Below are positions 33,880 to 42,978 of a stretch of DNA of 64,000 nt, piece after piece. This DNA comes from Hyphomicrobiales bacterium (lineage in GTDB: Bacteria; Pseudomonadota; Alphaproteobacteria; Rhizobiales; Xanthobacteraceae). The first letter of the stretch is position 1. Each line of letters begins with the position of its first letter. The notes beneath the pieces are model-generated. The model had not been told where the DNA came from. It searched no databases and saw nothing but the letters and a program-made list of their open reading frames with translations. A program made the position numbers and the translations under genes. The DNA lies in NCBI GenBank assembly GCA_003169835.1, contig PNAI01000018.1, positions 82,950-146,949 of the forward strand, in the 5' to 3' direction.

Positions 33880-35052
33880 ATGAACGAGAGCGCATCGACC
33901 GCAGTATCCGGGCGCACGGCATCGCCGCGCCTGCTCTATGTCGTGACCGAGGACTGGTATTTCCTCTCGCACCGCTTACCGATGGCCCGCGCGGCGCGCG
34001 CAGCCGGCTTTGAAATTCATGTTGCAACACGTGTGGTGGACGGAGCGGCGGCAATCGAATCGGAAGGCTTCACACTCCATCCCGTTTCGTTCGTTCGCGG
34101 CAGGGTTTCGCCGCTGGCCACGCTGTGCACCATATTTGCGCTGCGCCGCATTGGTCGACAGGTCGCCCCGGCAATCACCCATCACGTCGCCTTGCAGACA
34201 TCCATTCTCGGCTCTTTGGCGGCGCTCGGCCGGCCGGGAGCGCGCATCAATGCGCTCACCGGTTTTGGCCACACGTTCATTTCCAACAGCACGCGCACGC
34301 GCGTCCTGCGCTGGCTGATCGGAACTTTGCTACGCACACTCGTTAACCGTCCGAATGCTCTCGCGCTGGTGCAAAATCCCGATGATCGTGAGAGTCTGCT
34401 GGCGCATGGCATCGCTCCAGATCACATCACGCTTATTCCGGGTTCCGGCGTCGATACCGATGCACTCCCCCCGCAGCCCGAACCGGCAGGCCCGCCCACG
34501 GTCGCATTCGTCGGACGCCTGCTGGAAGATAAAGGCATTCGCACGCTCGTCAATGCCCACCGTCTCCTGCGCAGGTCTGGATCGAACGTCGAATTGCTGA
34601 TCGCCGGAACGCTCGATCCCGCCAATCCCGCGTCCCTGAAGGGGCCGGAAGCCGCGCAGTTCAATCGCGAGCCCGGCATCACAATGCTTGGCCATGTCGA
34701 CGACATCTCGGCGCTGTGGGCGCGCGCGCATATCGCCGTGCTGCCGTCGCGCCGCGAAGGCCTGCCGAAAAGTCTGCTCGAGGCGGCCGCCTGCGGCCGT
34801 CCCATGGTGGCGACCGATGTGCCAGGGTGCCGCGAAATCGTGCGGCCCGATGAGACCGGCCTTCTGGTGCCGGTCGACGACGCGCCCGCGCTCGCTGCCG
34901 CGATTGGAAAACTCGTAAGCTCGCCCGAACTGCGCGCCCGCTATGGCGCAGCGGCCCGCCGGCTTGCCGTCGAACGATTTTCGGCCGAGATGATCGGCCG
35001 CCAGACCGTTGACCTTTACCGCCGACTTGTCAGCGTCGGCGCATCGCATTAA
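33880..35052 (+). CDS. Family 4 glycosyltransferase (GT-B)
   Basis: 390 residues, start ATG 33880. N-terminal half: RLLYVVTEDWYFLSHRLPMARAA, a known start of O-antigen or capsule transferases. C-terminal half: TVAFVGRLLEDKGIRTLVNA, then VAVLPSRREGLPKSLLEAAACGRPMVATDVPGCREIV, which holds the donor-binding E-x7-E motif. It would add a hexose or HexNAc to the lipid-linked O-unit on the cytoplasmic face. It is followed by the initiating transferase gene 35 bases downstream, so they likely work on the same chain. Donor not predictable. Confidence 0.88.
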   Translation: MNESASTAVSGRTASPRLLYVVTEDWYFLSHRLPMARAARAAGFEIHVATRVVDGAAAIESEGFTLHPVSFVRGRVSPLATLCTIFALRRIGRQVAPAITHHVALQTSILGSLAALGRPGARINALTGFGHTFISNSTRTRVLRWLIGTLLRTLVNRPNALALVQNPDDRESLLAHGIAPDHITLIPGSGVDTDALPPQPEPAGPPTVAFVGRLLEDKGIRTLVNAHRLLRRSGSNVELLIAGTLDPANPASLKGPEAAQFNREPGITMLGHVDDISALWARAHIAVLPSRREGLPKSLLEAAACGRPMVATDVPGCREIVRPDETGLLVPVDDAPALAAAIGKLVSSPELRARYGAAARRLAVERFSAEMIGRQTVDLYRRLVSVGASH

Positions 35053-35087
35053 AGCCGCAGCACGCGCGCTGTGAATGCCCGGAACTG

Positions 35088-36134
35088 ATGATGATCGGTC
35101 TAGAAACGACACGGATTTTCGGCGGTCTTGGCCTCCTGATAGCTGCGGCATTCGTGAGCACCGCCTTGATCGTATTGTTGCGGCCGTGGCTGCAGCGCTA
35201 TGCACTTGCGCGACCCAACGCGCGATCTTCCCACACCACGCCTACGCCCCAGGGCGGCGGCATCGCGGTCATTACCGCAACCCTCGGCGTTACCCTCATC
35301 GTCGTTCTCGCAACCGGCATTTTCGGCCCAGATGACACAGCGCAGCTGTGGCGGGTATTCGCCGCGACCGCCATGATCGCCGTCGTCGGCGCCATCGACG
35401 ACATCCGCATCATCGCAATAGCGCCTCGCCTCTTGTTGCAGGCGATTGCAGTTGCCGCCGTGCTCGCCGCACTTCCGAACGATCCGCAAATTGTTCCGCT
35501 TCTGCCGTGGTGGATCGAGCGCGCGCTGCTGCTGCTCGCCGGTGTCTGGTACGTCAACCTGGTCAATTTCATGGACGGCATTGACTGGATGACTGTGGCC
35601 GAGATCGTGCCGATCACGGGCGGACTTGTTCTGATCGGCACTGTTTTTGGCGCCCTGCCCGCTTCGGCAATAGTAGTCGCACTCACGCTTTGCGGTGCGC
35701 TGCTTGGGTTCGCGCCGTTCAACCGCCCCGTCGCACACTTGTTCCTCGGCGATGTCGGCAGTCTACCCATCGGCCTGCTGCTGTTCTGGCTGCTTGCGCT
35801 AATGGCCGGCAATGGCCATTTCGCAGCAGCAATGATCTTGCCGCTTTACTACCTCGCCGACACCACGCTGACGCTGCTGCGCCGCGTGCGCAACGGCGAA
35901 CCGTTCTGGATCGCCCACCGCAGCCATTATTATCAGCGCGCAACGGATCGCGGTTTTAGTGTTCCGCAAGTGATCGCCCGTGTATTCGCGGTCAACCTCG
36001 CGCTCGTTGTATTGGCGACCATGACCGTGCTTGTGCCGGGTTGGACGAGCGCCATCGCTGCTCTTGGCGCTGCAACAATCCTGGTCGGCTGGCTGCAGTA
36101 TGTCTTTTCGCGAGGCAAAAGAAAAAGAAAATGA
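35088..36134 (+). CDS. Polyprenyl-phosphate HexNAc-1-phosphate transferase (WbpL/WreU/WecA-like)
   Basis: 348 residues with about ten to eleven membrane helices of the MraY/WecA superfamily. Key segments: RSSHTTPTPQGGGIAVI near the N terminus, AIDDIRIIAIAPRLLLQ (the DD pair), NLVNFMDGIDWMTVAEIVP (the catalytic aspartate region; Trp where WecA has Gly), LFLGDVGSLPIGLL, and AHRSHYYQRATDRGFS, the histidine motif of the WbpL branch. It loads the first sugar phosphate onto undecaprenyl phosphate. Its stop overlaps the start of the reductase gene (ATGA, 36131-36134), linking it to a QuiNAc- or FucNAc-type sugar. Confidence 0.9.
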   Translation: MMIGLETTRIFGGLGLLIAAAFVSTALIVLLRPWLQRYALARPNARSSHTTPTPQGGGIAVITATLGVTLIVVLATGIFGPDDTAQLWRVFAATAMIAVVGAIDDIRIIAIAPRLLLQAIAVAAVLAALPNDPQIVPLLPWWIERALLLLAGVWYVNLVNFMDGIDWMTVAEIVPITGGLVLIGTVFGALPASAIVVALTLCGALLGFAPFNRPVAHLFLGDVGSLPIGLLLFWLLALMAGNGHFAAAMILPLYYLADTTLTLLRRVRNGEPFWIAHRSHYYQRATDRGFSVPQVIARVFAVNLALVVLATMTVLVPGWTSAIAALGAATILVGWLQYVFSRGKRKRK

Positions 36135-37090
36135 GCGCCCGCATTCTGGTTACCGGCGCGTCGGGTTTCATCGGCCGCGCATTGGTCGAGGAACTCAGCC
36201 TTGCCGGACACCGCGTGCGTGCCGCAATGCGCCAGCCCGCCGATGTGTTTCCGGGCGAAGTGGAGGTGGTCGCGGTGTCCGATCTGACGCGGCCGGTGGA
36301 ATGGCGACTGCTCCTCAACAACATCGACATGGTCGTTCATCTTGCCGGAATCGCGCATGCGGGCGCGGAAATTGCCGAACAGACTTACGACCGTATCAAC
36401 CGTCTGGCCACCGCCGAACTTGCCGCAGCCGCGCGCTCAGCCGCCGTCCGCCGCCTGATTTTCATTTCATCCATCCGCGCACAGAGCGGACCCACCAGCG
36501 ATCATCCGCTGACCGAAGCCGACCCGCCGCGGCCGACCGACGCCTACGGCCGCTCGAAGCTCGCCGCCGAGGACGCCGTGCGCGCCTCCGGATTGCCTTT
36601 CACGATTCTGCGGCCGGTTCTCGTCTACGGGCCAGGCGTCAAAGGCAATCTCGCGCGCCTGATGCAGCTCGCGCAATCACCCTGGCCGCTACCCTTCGCA
36701 AGTTTTCGCAACCGCCGCTCGCTGTTGTCGCGCCAAAATCTGATCGCCGCCATTCATCTCGCGCTGCAATCACCCACCACCGTCGGCGAAACCTATGTCG
36801 TGGCTGACCCTATACCGCTCAACGTGGCCGAGATCATTGCCGCCTTACGTGCAGGACAGGAACGCACGCGGGGACTCGTACCGATCCCGCCTGCGCTGAT
36901 TGCGTCGGCGTTAAAGACACTGCATCGCACCGATGTCTGGGATCGATTGGGCGGCGATATGATTGCTGACCCGAAAAAACTCCTGCGCGCAGGCTGGCTT
37001 CCGCCCATCGAAACGCGCGCCGGTCTCGCCGCAATGGTTCAGGCGACCTCGCCGCGAAAATCCGGCACCGCGTCGCGCAGCACGCGATAG
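36131..37090 (+). CDS. Nucleotide-sugar 4-ketoreductase/epimerase (WbpV/WreQ-like)
   Basis: 319 residues. RILVTGASGFIGRALVEELS binds NAD(P), the active-site tyrosine and lysine lie in DAYGRSKLAAEDAV, with SSIRAQSG supplying the serine. In organisms that make QuiNAc, a reductase of this family acts on the 4-keto product of a WbpM-type dehydratase, and its gene neighbours the initiating transferase, as here. It is coupled to the preceding gene by a four-base overlap, and its last 52 bases overlap the 3' end of the convergent WbpM-like gene. UDP-sugar 4-epimerase is the alternative. Confidence 0.83.
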   Translation: MSARILVTGASGFIGRALVEELSLAGHRVRAAMRQPADVFPGEVEVVAVSDLTRPVEWRLLLNNIDMVVHLAGIAHAGAEIAEQTYDRINRLATAELAAAARSAAVRRLIFISSIRAQSGPTSDHPLTEADPPRPTDAYGRSKLAAEDAVRASGLPFTILRPVLVYGPGVKGNLARLMQLAQSPWPLPFASFRNRRSLLSRQNLIAAIHLALQSPTTVGETYVVADPIPLNVAEIIAALRAGQERTRGLVPIPPALIASALKTLHRTDVWDRLGGDMIADPKKLLRAGWLPPIETRAGLAAMVQATSPRKSGTASRSTR

Positions 37091-38952
37091 ATCGCAGAAC
37101 GCTCCTCGCGCACGAGCGCCTGCTCGAGCGTCGCGAGCCAAGCACGCATGGCCTCGAGCGAAGGATGCGAAGGTTTCGCGCCCACGACGCCGGCTATGCC
37201 GATCTCGGATCCGGTCTCCTCGCGTGTAAACAATATCTCGTTCAGCCGCTCGCCCGGCCGAATGCCGGTGAACACGATGTCGACATCGCGGCCCGGCTCC
37301 AGCCCCGACAGGCGGATCATGCGTTCGGCGAGATCGACGATCTTCACCGGCTGCCCCATGTTGAGCACATAGACCGACACGTTGGTTCGTTCCGGCGCCA
37401 GCGCATGACTGGCGGCGCTGACCACAAGATCGCACGCCTCGCGAATGGTCATAAAGTAGCGCACCATCTCGGGATGCGTGACGGTGACCGGACCGCCGGC
37501 TTCAATCTGCGCCTTGAATTTCGGCACCACCGAACCATTGGAGGCCAGCACATTGCCGAACCGCACGGAAATCAGCCGCATCGCGGTTCGTCCGCTTTCA
37601 CCACGGCGCACAGACTCAGCATCAAGCGCCTGACAATACATTTCGGCGAAGCGCTTGGTCGCGCCCAGCACCGAAACCGGCTCGATCGCCTTATCGGTCG
37701 AGATCATCACCATCGCGGTAGCGCCCGCGGCCACCGCCGCATCAGCCACATTGATCGTGCCGAAGACGTTTGTTTTGATTCCCTCGCCCCAATCCTGTTC
37801 GAGCAGCGGCACGTGTTTGAGCGCGGCTGCGTGAAAGACGATGTCCGGCTTGAACTCGGCGAGCAGGCGGAAGATGCGTTCACGATCGCGCACATCCGCG
37901 AGCCGGCCCGCAACGCTTGCCGGTTTCTGCGTGGCCGCCAGCGTTTCCAGCACGGCATAAAGCGCAGGCTCGGAGTTTTCCACCACCAGCAGCCGCGCCG
38001 CGCCAAACGCAACGACGCGGTCGCAGATTTCAGCACCGATCGAGCCGCCGCCGCCGGTGACGACAACGGACTTGCCCTTCACGAAATTTTCCAACCGCCG
38101 GTAATCGATCTTCACGCTCGGCCGCAGCAGCAGATCCTCCACGGCGACGGGCGCAAGCCGCAAAGCCTCCCCGCCTTCGTCAAGCGACGGCAACCGGCTC
38201 GTGGTAAGTCCAAGCCGGCGCGCCTGCATCAGGATCGTTTCGGGCTTGGCATCGGGAGCGAGCGCCGAGGGCGTGAGCACCACGCGCGCAACGCGTGTGC
38301 CGCGCGCCGCCAGGTCGCCGACGATGCTTTCGAGCTGGGCGAAATATCCCTGCACCGTGATGCCGCGGATCGACTGGCCCTGGTCGGACGCTGAGGGTGA
38401 GAGAATGCCGACCGGCCAGATCTTCTTCACTGCGCCACTTTCAATGGCGCGCAGCAGCACTTCGGCGTCGGCCGCGCGGCCGAGGATCAGCGTCGGAGCG
38501 GACTCGCCCTCCATGGCCTGATGGCGGATGCGCGTATAGCGGAAGTACCGGTAGGCGACGCGCGGGCCGCCCAGGAATGCCATCTGCAAGACCCAATAGA
38601 GGGCGATCGTGATCTTGCCGAAATAAAACGTGCCGTAAAAATTCGGCGACAACAGGATGTAGTCGAGCACCAGCAGAGACACCGCGAGCACGGCCGAAGC
38701 ACGAAAAATATTGCCCAGATCGGGCAGCGAGGCAAAACGCCATTTCGCCTTGTAGAGCCCGAAAGCAAAATAGACGAACCCGGCATAGACGACAAAAGGC
38801 GGAAGAAAATTTGCAATCCCGTCGAGATGGATGCGCAGTTGCTCGTCTTCAAAACGAATGAAGAAAGTTGCAACGATCGCCGCGGCCGTGACCGTGAGAT
38901 CGTGCAGAACAATCAGCCATTGCCGTGAGGTGAGCCTCATTTGCTGGATCAT
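37039..38952 (-). CDS. Membrane-bound UDP-HexNAc 4,6-dehydratase (WbpM/WreV/CapD-like)
   Basis: 637 residues. Four N-terminal membrane helices (about residues 10-120) lead to a first Rossmann-like domain and then the SDR catalytic domain, SVVVTGGGGSIGAEICDRVV near residue 300, HAAALKHVPLLEQ and STDKAIEPVSVLGATKRFAE. The usual SDR tyrosine is replaced, as in WbpM (Met there, Leu here), with the lysine kept. It dehydrates UDP-GlcNAc to a 4-keto-6-deoxy sugar, the precursor for QuiNAc or FucNAc. ATG 38952 overlaps the stop of the upstream glycosyltransferase gene (ATGA), which decides the start. Confidence 0.92.
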   Translation of the reverse strand: MIQQMRLTSRQWLIVLHDLTVTAAAIVATFFIRFEDEQLRIHLDGIANFLPPFVVYAGFVYFAFGLYKAKWRFASLPDLGNIFRASAVLAVSLLVLDYILLSPNFYGTFYFGKITIALYWVLQMAFLGGPRVAYRYFRYTRIRHQAMEGESAPTLILGRAADAEVLLRAIESGAVKKIWPVGILSPSASDQGQSIRGITVQGYFAQLESIVGDLAARGTRVARVVLTPSALAPDAKPETILMQARRLGLTTSRLPSLDEGGEALRLAPVAVEDLLLRPSVKIDYRRLENFVKGKSVVVTGGGGSIGAEICDRVVAFGAARLLVVENSEPALYAVLETLAATQKPASVAGRLADVRDRERIFRLLAEFKPDIVFHAAALKHVPLLEQDWGEGIKTNVFGTINVADAAVAAGATAMVMISTDKAIEPVSVLGATKRFAEMYCQALDAESVRRGESGRTAMRLISVRFGNVLASNGSVVPKFKAQIEAGGPVTVTHPEMVRYFMTIREACDLVVSAASHALAPERTNVSVYVLNMGQPVKIVDLAERMIRLSGLEPGRDVDIVFTGIRPGERLNEILFTREETGSEIGIAGVVGAKPSHPSLEAMRAWLATLEQALVREERSAIYRVLRDAVPDFRGEVA

Positions 38953-40100
38953 GGCTTCAGCGCCGGAAGCGGCATATCGCTCTCCATCCCGATGCTTGCC
39001 CGGCTTTGCCGCGCTCCTTCCCGGTCGCGCGACCACGCCAGCGCCTGATCGACCGCGGCGAGCACCTGGTTCGCGGAAAGCTCATCCAGACACTGGCTTC
39101 GGCTGTCGAGGTGGCGATCGCAGCCCTCCTTTTGGCACGGCGTACATGGCAATGAATTCTGCACCAGCCAGACATTGCCGCGGCGCTGGATCGAGCCGGC
39201 CGCAGCCCAGGGCCGCTCAAGCCCGCCCACCGGCCATGGCCCCCACAACCGCGGGTCAGTCGGCCCGAATAACGCGACCGTTGGGCAGCCGGCACCCGCA
39301 GCCAGGTGGGTCACAGACGTATCCGGTCCGACATAAATCGCGGCCCCGGCGAGCAGTTCGGCGAGCTGCGGCCAATCGAGCCGGCCATCCAGTCGCATGA
39401 CCGTCGGATTTCCTGCCCCCCATAGCGCATCGAGGTAGGAACGTTCGCCAGCATCGGTACCACCGGTCGCAACAAGCGCAAGACCGCGGTCCGCAAGCGC
39501 ACGCGCAAGCGCGCGCCAGCCTGCTTGGGTCCATTGCTTGTAGCGATACATCGGGCTGGCGTGCAGTACGGCATAGGCGCCATTCGGGGCCACCATACTA
39601 ACAGACGAGCCTTGCGGACACACGATATCCTGTTGTCGCGCCAGCCCGAGCGCATCGGCAAGCCGAAGCAAGTCTTCGACTCGATGGCAATCCGGCTCTG
39701 CCGCCACAGCACGATGATAGACGTGCCGTTTCCACCACACACCATGCCCTGCGTGCGGCACCAAACCGACGCGCCGGCGACCCGCGACCAGCGCAATAAA
39801 CGTGGGGCGATCGCCGGCCTGCGTTGAGATGACAAGATCGTATCGCCGCCACAGACCGGCGATCGTCGTCAGCGTCTCTTTCGCAAAAGGCCGCTCCGAA
39901 ATCGTCAGCACGTGATCGACATCGGGGTTGCCTTTAAGAATGCCATCACTACCGCGAAACACGAGCATATCCAAAATCGCATTCGGAATGCCCTTGCGCA
40001 GTGTCCGTATCAACGGCGTCGTCAGCAGAACATCGCCGAGGCGGCGCAATGTCACGACCAGAATTCGCGGCCGCTCAGGCAGATTGGATTTAACGCTCAT
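38949..40100 (-). CDS. Family 9 glycosyltransferase (heptosyltransferase-like)
   Basis: 383 residues. RILVVTLRRLGDVLLTTPLIRTLRK is the GT9 opening; the C-terminal half has AAIYVGPDTSVTHLAAGAGCPTVALFGPTDPRLWGPW, the donor-site signature. The late cysteines in LPCTPCQKEGCDRH are also seen in heptosyltransferases of the WaaQ/RfaQ group. It is likely a third heptosyltransferase or a core glycosyltransferase besides WaaF (47141) and WaaC (49489). ATG 40100 is preferred to 40148 because it begins close to the first beta strand. It diverges from the DUF6165 gene. Confidence 0.87.
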   Translation of the reverse strand: MSVKSNLPERPRILVVTLRRLGDVLLTTPLIRTLRKGIPNAILDMLVFRGSDGILKGNPDVDHVLTISERPFAKETLTTIAGLWRRYDLVISTQAGDRPTFIALVAGRRRVGLVPHAGHGVWWKRHVYHRAVAAEPDCHRVEDLLRLADALGLARQQDIVCPQGSSVSMVAPNGAYAVLHASPMYRYKQWTQAGWRALARALADRGLALVATGGTDAGERSYLDALWGAGNPTVMRLDGRLDWPQLAELLAGAAIYVGPDTSVTHLAAGAGCPTVALFGPTDPRLWGPWPVGGLERPWAAAGSIQRRGNVWLVQNSLPCTPCQKEGCDRHLDSRSQCLDELSANQVLAAVDQALAWSRDREGARQSRASIGMESDMPLPALKP

Positions 40101-40240
40101 GCTATCCTTGATGCCGTCGTACGCAGCACGCGCTCCGATCCCGACCAAACGCTCACCCGCGTTGCAATACGCGTCCCGAACCCGCTATTTGATCCGCCAT
40201 CATACACCGAATGGGCCATTTGTAAGCGAAGTACCGATCA

Positions 40241-40651
40241 ATGCCAAATTCGTAAGAATCCTTAACGCAATTCTCCGCACCCATCGCCATCGGCGAATTA
40301 ATCGACAAAATCACCATTCTCGAAATCAAGGCGGAGCGCATTTTCGACCACGGCAAATTACGCAACGTCTCAAATGAACTCAAGATATTGCGAGACCTCA
40401 AGAGCACTGCAAAGCTGGACACACCGGATATGGAATTGTATTCGCGGGAGCTGAAAGTGCTCAACGCGGCGCTTTGGGACATCGAAGATGAAATCCGCGA
40501 GCTGGAAGCGCGGCAGGAATTTGGCCCGCGCTTTGTCGAACTCACCCGCAGCGTTTATCAGACGAATGATCACCGCGCGTGCGTGAAGCACCGCATCAAC
40601 ACCGCATTCGGGTCCGAGATCGTCGAGAAAAAATCCTACAAGGGCTCCTGA
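40241..40651 (+). pseudogene. DUF6165-family gene without a usable start codon
   Basis: The conserved family N terminus IAIGELIDKITILEIKAERI is encoded from about 40289, followed by KLRNVSNELKILRDL, ELKVLNAALWDIEDEIRELE and a C terminus RACVKHRINTAFGSEIVEKKSY, so the protein is otherwise complete. Upstream in frame there is only one ATG, at 40241, and a TAA follows four codons later (40253-40255). Between that stop and TTG 40388 no ATG, GTG or TTG occurs. Either a nonsense mutation inactivated the start, an ATC/ATT codon is used, or the sequence has an error. DUF6165 genes often accompany LPS glycosyltransferases; function unknown. Confidence 0.65.
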
Positions 40652-40653
40652 CC

Positions 40654-41934
40654 TCACCGCGGCTTCGCCGGCTGATCCGCAAGCGCACTTTGCGACGCGT
40701 TGCGCAGAGCGATCCCGCCGGCGACACCCACACCGATGACGTAGCCCCAGCCATGCGTGAAGTCGAACAGGTGCGAGTTGAACAATGAGCCGACGATATT
40801 CTGAACAACCACAACCAGCCCGATCCACGCGGCGAATCCCTGTCCGCGGAACAACAGAAAATGCGCGATCCACATGGCGAAGAGCACGGCAGCACCCACC
40901 AGCCCAAGCTGAATCGCAACCGCCAGCGTTTGATTGTGCGGGTTGGCGGCGACGAGAGCGGTGACGCCCGTCTCCCCGGTCGCAACGCGGCGGAACTGCT
41001 CTCGGATGGTTCCGGTGCCGTGTCCGATGACCGGTGCTTCGGCGATAAATCCAAGCGACTTTTTCCAGAACTCAAGCCGCTCCCCAATCGAGGTTCGTAC
41101 GTTCTCGCCACGATAGATTTGAATTTCCTGGAAGATCGTGCCGACGCGAAGCCGCAAGAAATCCGCGAACGGCCAAGCCGCCGCAGTCAATAAAATAAGC
41201 GCGGCCAGCAAACCGGCTGTCCCTCTCCAATCAAATCGCTTCAAACCGAACAGCAGGAGCAGAATCGGCAGGAAAAAAAGCGCTGTGCGGCTGACGGCGA
41301 TGAAGAATATATTCGCAAGAAAGACGAACGCCAGAAGTGTTAACGCAAACGCAATAACAGCATGCGTATTTCGCCAAGCACTGAGCGCAAGATCAATCAA
41401 AATCGCAATACAGATCGTGAAGACCGCACTTTGCGAGATATAGTCTTTAACAGGCACTCCGCGCGTCACTTTTTTGGTCCACGGAATGTCCGGATACCAC
41501 AGCTGCGCCCAGGAAAGAACGAGGAGCGCGCAGCATGACGCCAAAAATCCCTTCATCACCCATGCTCCACGCTCGGAGCGGCGGAAATGGATGAGCATCA
41601 ATGGAATGACCAGCAGCTTGTTGAACGAGTCGAGCCCGCCCATTCGCTCCTTAAACGACACATCGGCCCACAACATGCCGGCCACACCAAGCGCCCACAA
41701 CAGCACCGGCATTCCTCCCGCGAAAGTCGATAGCTCGCGGCGCAAGACCACTACATCGAGGGTTGGGATCACCGCCAAAATCCAGAGACCCGCGAGAATA
41801 CCGGTCGCCGACGTCGACCACGGCAATGACGCCGCAAGTGCAACAGCAAGCCAATCGCATATCAGCACGAGGCGCTCGCGGTTGAACACCTTGGCTGCGA
41901 CGGTCGCATACATCGAGGTGGACATTTCCGTCAT
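40654..41934 (-). CDS. O-antigen ligase-family membrane protein
   Basis: 426 residues with about eleven to twelve membrane helices and one large periplasmic loop (about residues 270-345) that carries GENVRTSIGERLEFWKKSLGFI, APVIGHGTGTIREQF and AANPHNQTLAVAIQLG. This is the Wzy_C/WaaL pattern, with the arginine and histidine that ligases need. It transfers lipid-linked O-polysaccharide onto the lipid A core. A Wzy polymerase is the alternative, since the families are hard to separate by sequence. It follows the GT2 gene with a four-base overlap (41931-41934). Confidence 0.85.
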   Translation of the reverse strand: MTEMSTSMYATVAAKVFNRERLVLICDWLAVALAASLPWSTSATGILAGLWILAVIPTLDVVVLRRELSTFAGGMPVLLWALGVAGMLWADVSFKERMGGLDSFNKLLVIPLMLIHFRRSERGAWVMKGFLASCCALLVLSWAQLWYPDIPWTKKVTRGVPVKDYISQSAVFTICIAILIDLALSAWRNTHAVIAFALTLLAFVFLANIFFIAVSRTALFFLPILLLLFGLKRFDWRGTAGLLAALILLTAAAWPFADFLRLRVGTIFQEIQIYRGENVRTSIGERLEFWKKSLGFIAEAPVIGHGTGTIREQFRRVATGETGVTALVAANPHNQTLAVAIQLGLVGAAVLFAMWIAHFLLFRGQGFAAWIGLVVVVQNIVGSLFNSHLFDFTHGWGYVIGVGVAGGIALRNASQSALADQPAKPR

Positions 41935-42824
41935 TCCCGTGGACGGCTAACGGCAAGTGGCTCGCAGCTCGAAGAACCTTGCGCATCCGCGGTGTTGCGT
42001 GCCGGGTCTACGGCAAGCGCTGACATCCCCCATTCGGCCCGTACGCGCTCACTTGCGATGACTTCATCAAGCTTGCGCTGGTTGTCCCCAAGCCGGGAGC
42101 GATCGGCCTCGGTATGCCAAAGGTGCACGACCCCGGTCGCGAATGCGCCATCCTTGCGGCGTATATCGGTGCGAAGCAGCCGCACGAGCAGATCGGAATC
42201 CTCTCGGCCCCAACCGCTGAAGTTTGCGTCGAACCCGTCGACCCGATCGAGGTCGGCGCGCCACACCGCAAGATTGCACGAGCGCGCATCCCGCCATGCC
42301 TGCGGCCGCAGCCTGCGCAGCGGACCGAGCGGCAAGCGCAGCACAGGGCCCAATCGATTAACGCCGGCACGCGTGCGCTGCACGATCCACTCAAGCGTCC
42401 TCCAGGTTTCCACCGCAATATCCTCGCGCAATACCATCGCCGTGAGTTCAGCCGACAGCAACGCGCGATTGCCAGTGACAAACCATCCGCGCTCAGCGAG
42501 GTGGCGATGGGTCGCGATAAAATCGGGCCGCACCAGACAATCACCATCCAGGAATACACAATACGTCCCGCGGCTCGCCAGGATCGCGCGGTTGCGAATC
42601 TCCCCCGCGCGGAAGTCCCGATGCTCATGCCAAACGTGGCTGAGCGGTACTGCCAGCCGCTTCCGCCAAGCTTCCAGCACGTCCTTGGTCGCGCTCCCCG
42701 AGCCGTCGTCGGCGACCACGACTTCGAACTGACGATCGCTCTGGCGCGAGAGCGAGCGAAGCACTGCCGCCAACGCGTCCTCGCGGTCATAGGTCGTGAG
42801 GATGACGGAGATCAGCTCAGCCAC
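41931..42824 (-). CDS. Family 2 glycosyltransferase with galactosyltransferase-type C-terminal domain
   Basis: 297 residues. GT-A core: ISVILTTYDREDALAAVLRSL, VVVADDGSGSATKDVL, and the metal site FLDGDCLVRPDF. A later part, NLAVWRADLDRVDGFDANFSGWGREDSDLLVRL, is the Glyco_transf_7C signature, shared with chondroitin-type and O-antigen enzymes that use UDP-hexoses. It is cytoplasmic, translationally coupled to the O-antigen ligase gene, and divergent from the GT2 gene at 42979. Confidence 0.88.
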   Translation of the reverse strand: MAELISVILTTYDREDALAAVLRSLSRQSDRQFEVVVADDGSGSATKDVLEAWRKRLAVPLSHVWHEHRDFRAGEIRNRAILASRGTYCVFLDGDCLVRPDFIATHRHLAERGWFVTGNRALLSAELTAMVLREDIAVETWRTLEWIVQRTRAGVNRLGPVLRLPLGPLRRLRPQAWRDARSCNLAVWRADLDRVDGFDANFSGWGREDSDLLVRLLRTDIRRKDGAFATGVVHLWHTEADRSRLGDNQRKLDEVIASERVRAEWGMSALAVDPARNTADAQGSSSCEPLAVSRPRE

Positions 42825-42978
42825 GGCTCAAAGCCTTTCGCCTCACGCTTGAACCATGTTTCACGCCTCCATGCCAGACCCTGCGGTATGCCGGTTAAAG
42901 CCTTGCAAGGCTTGCCCCGTGCATTGGCCAACGCGCGCAAATATGGCTACAAACGAACACCCGTCACGCAAGCCCGCG

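Noticed and set aside
37165-38394. A 409-codon rightward frame opposite the WbpM-like gene
   Set aside because: Antisense artefact of GC-rich codons; no ribosome site or domain.
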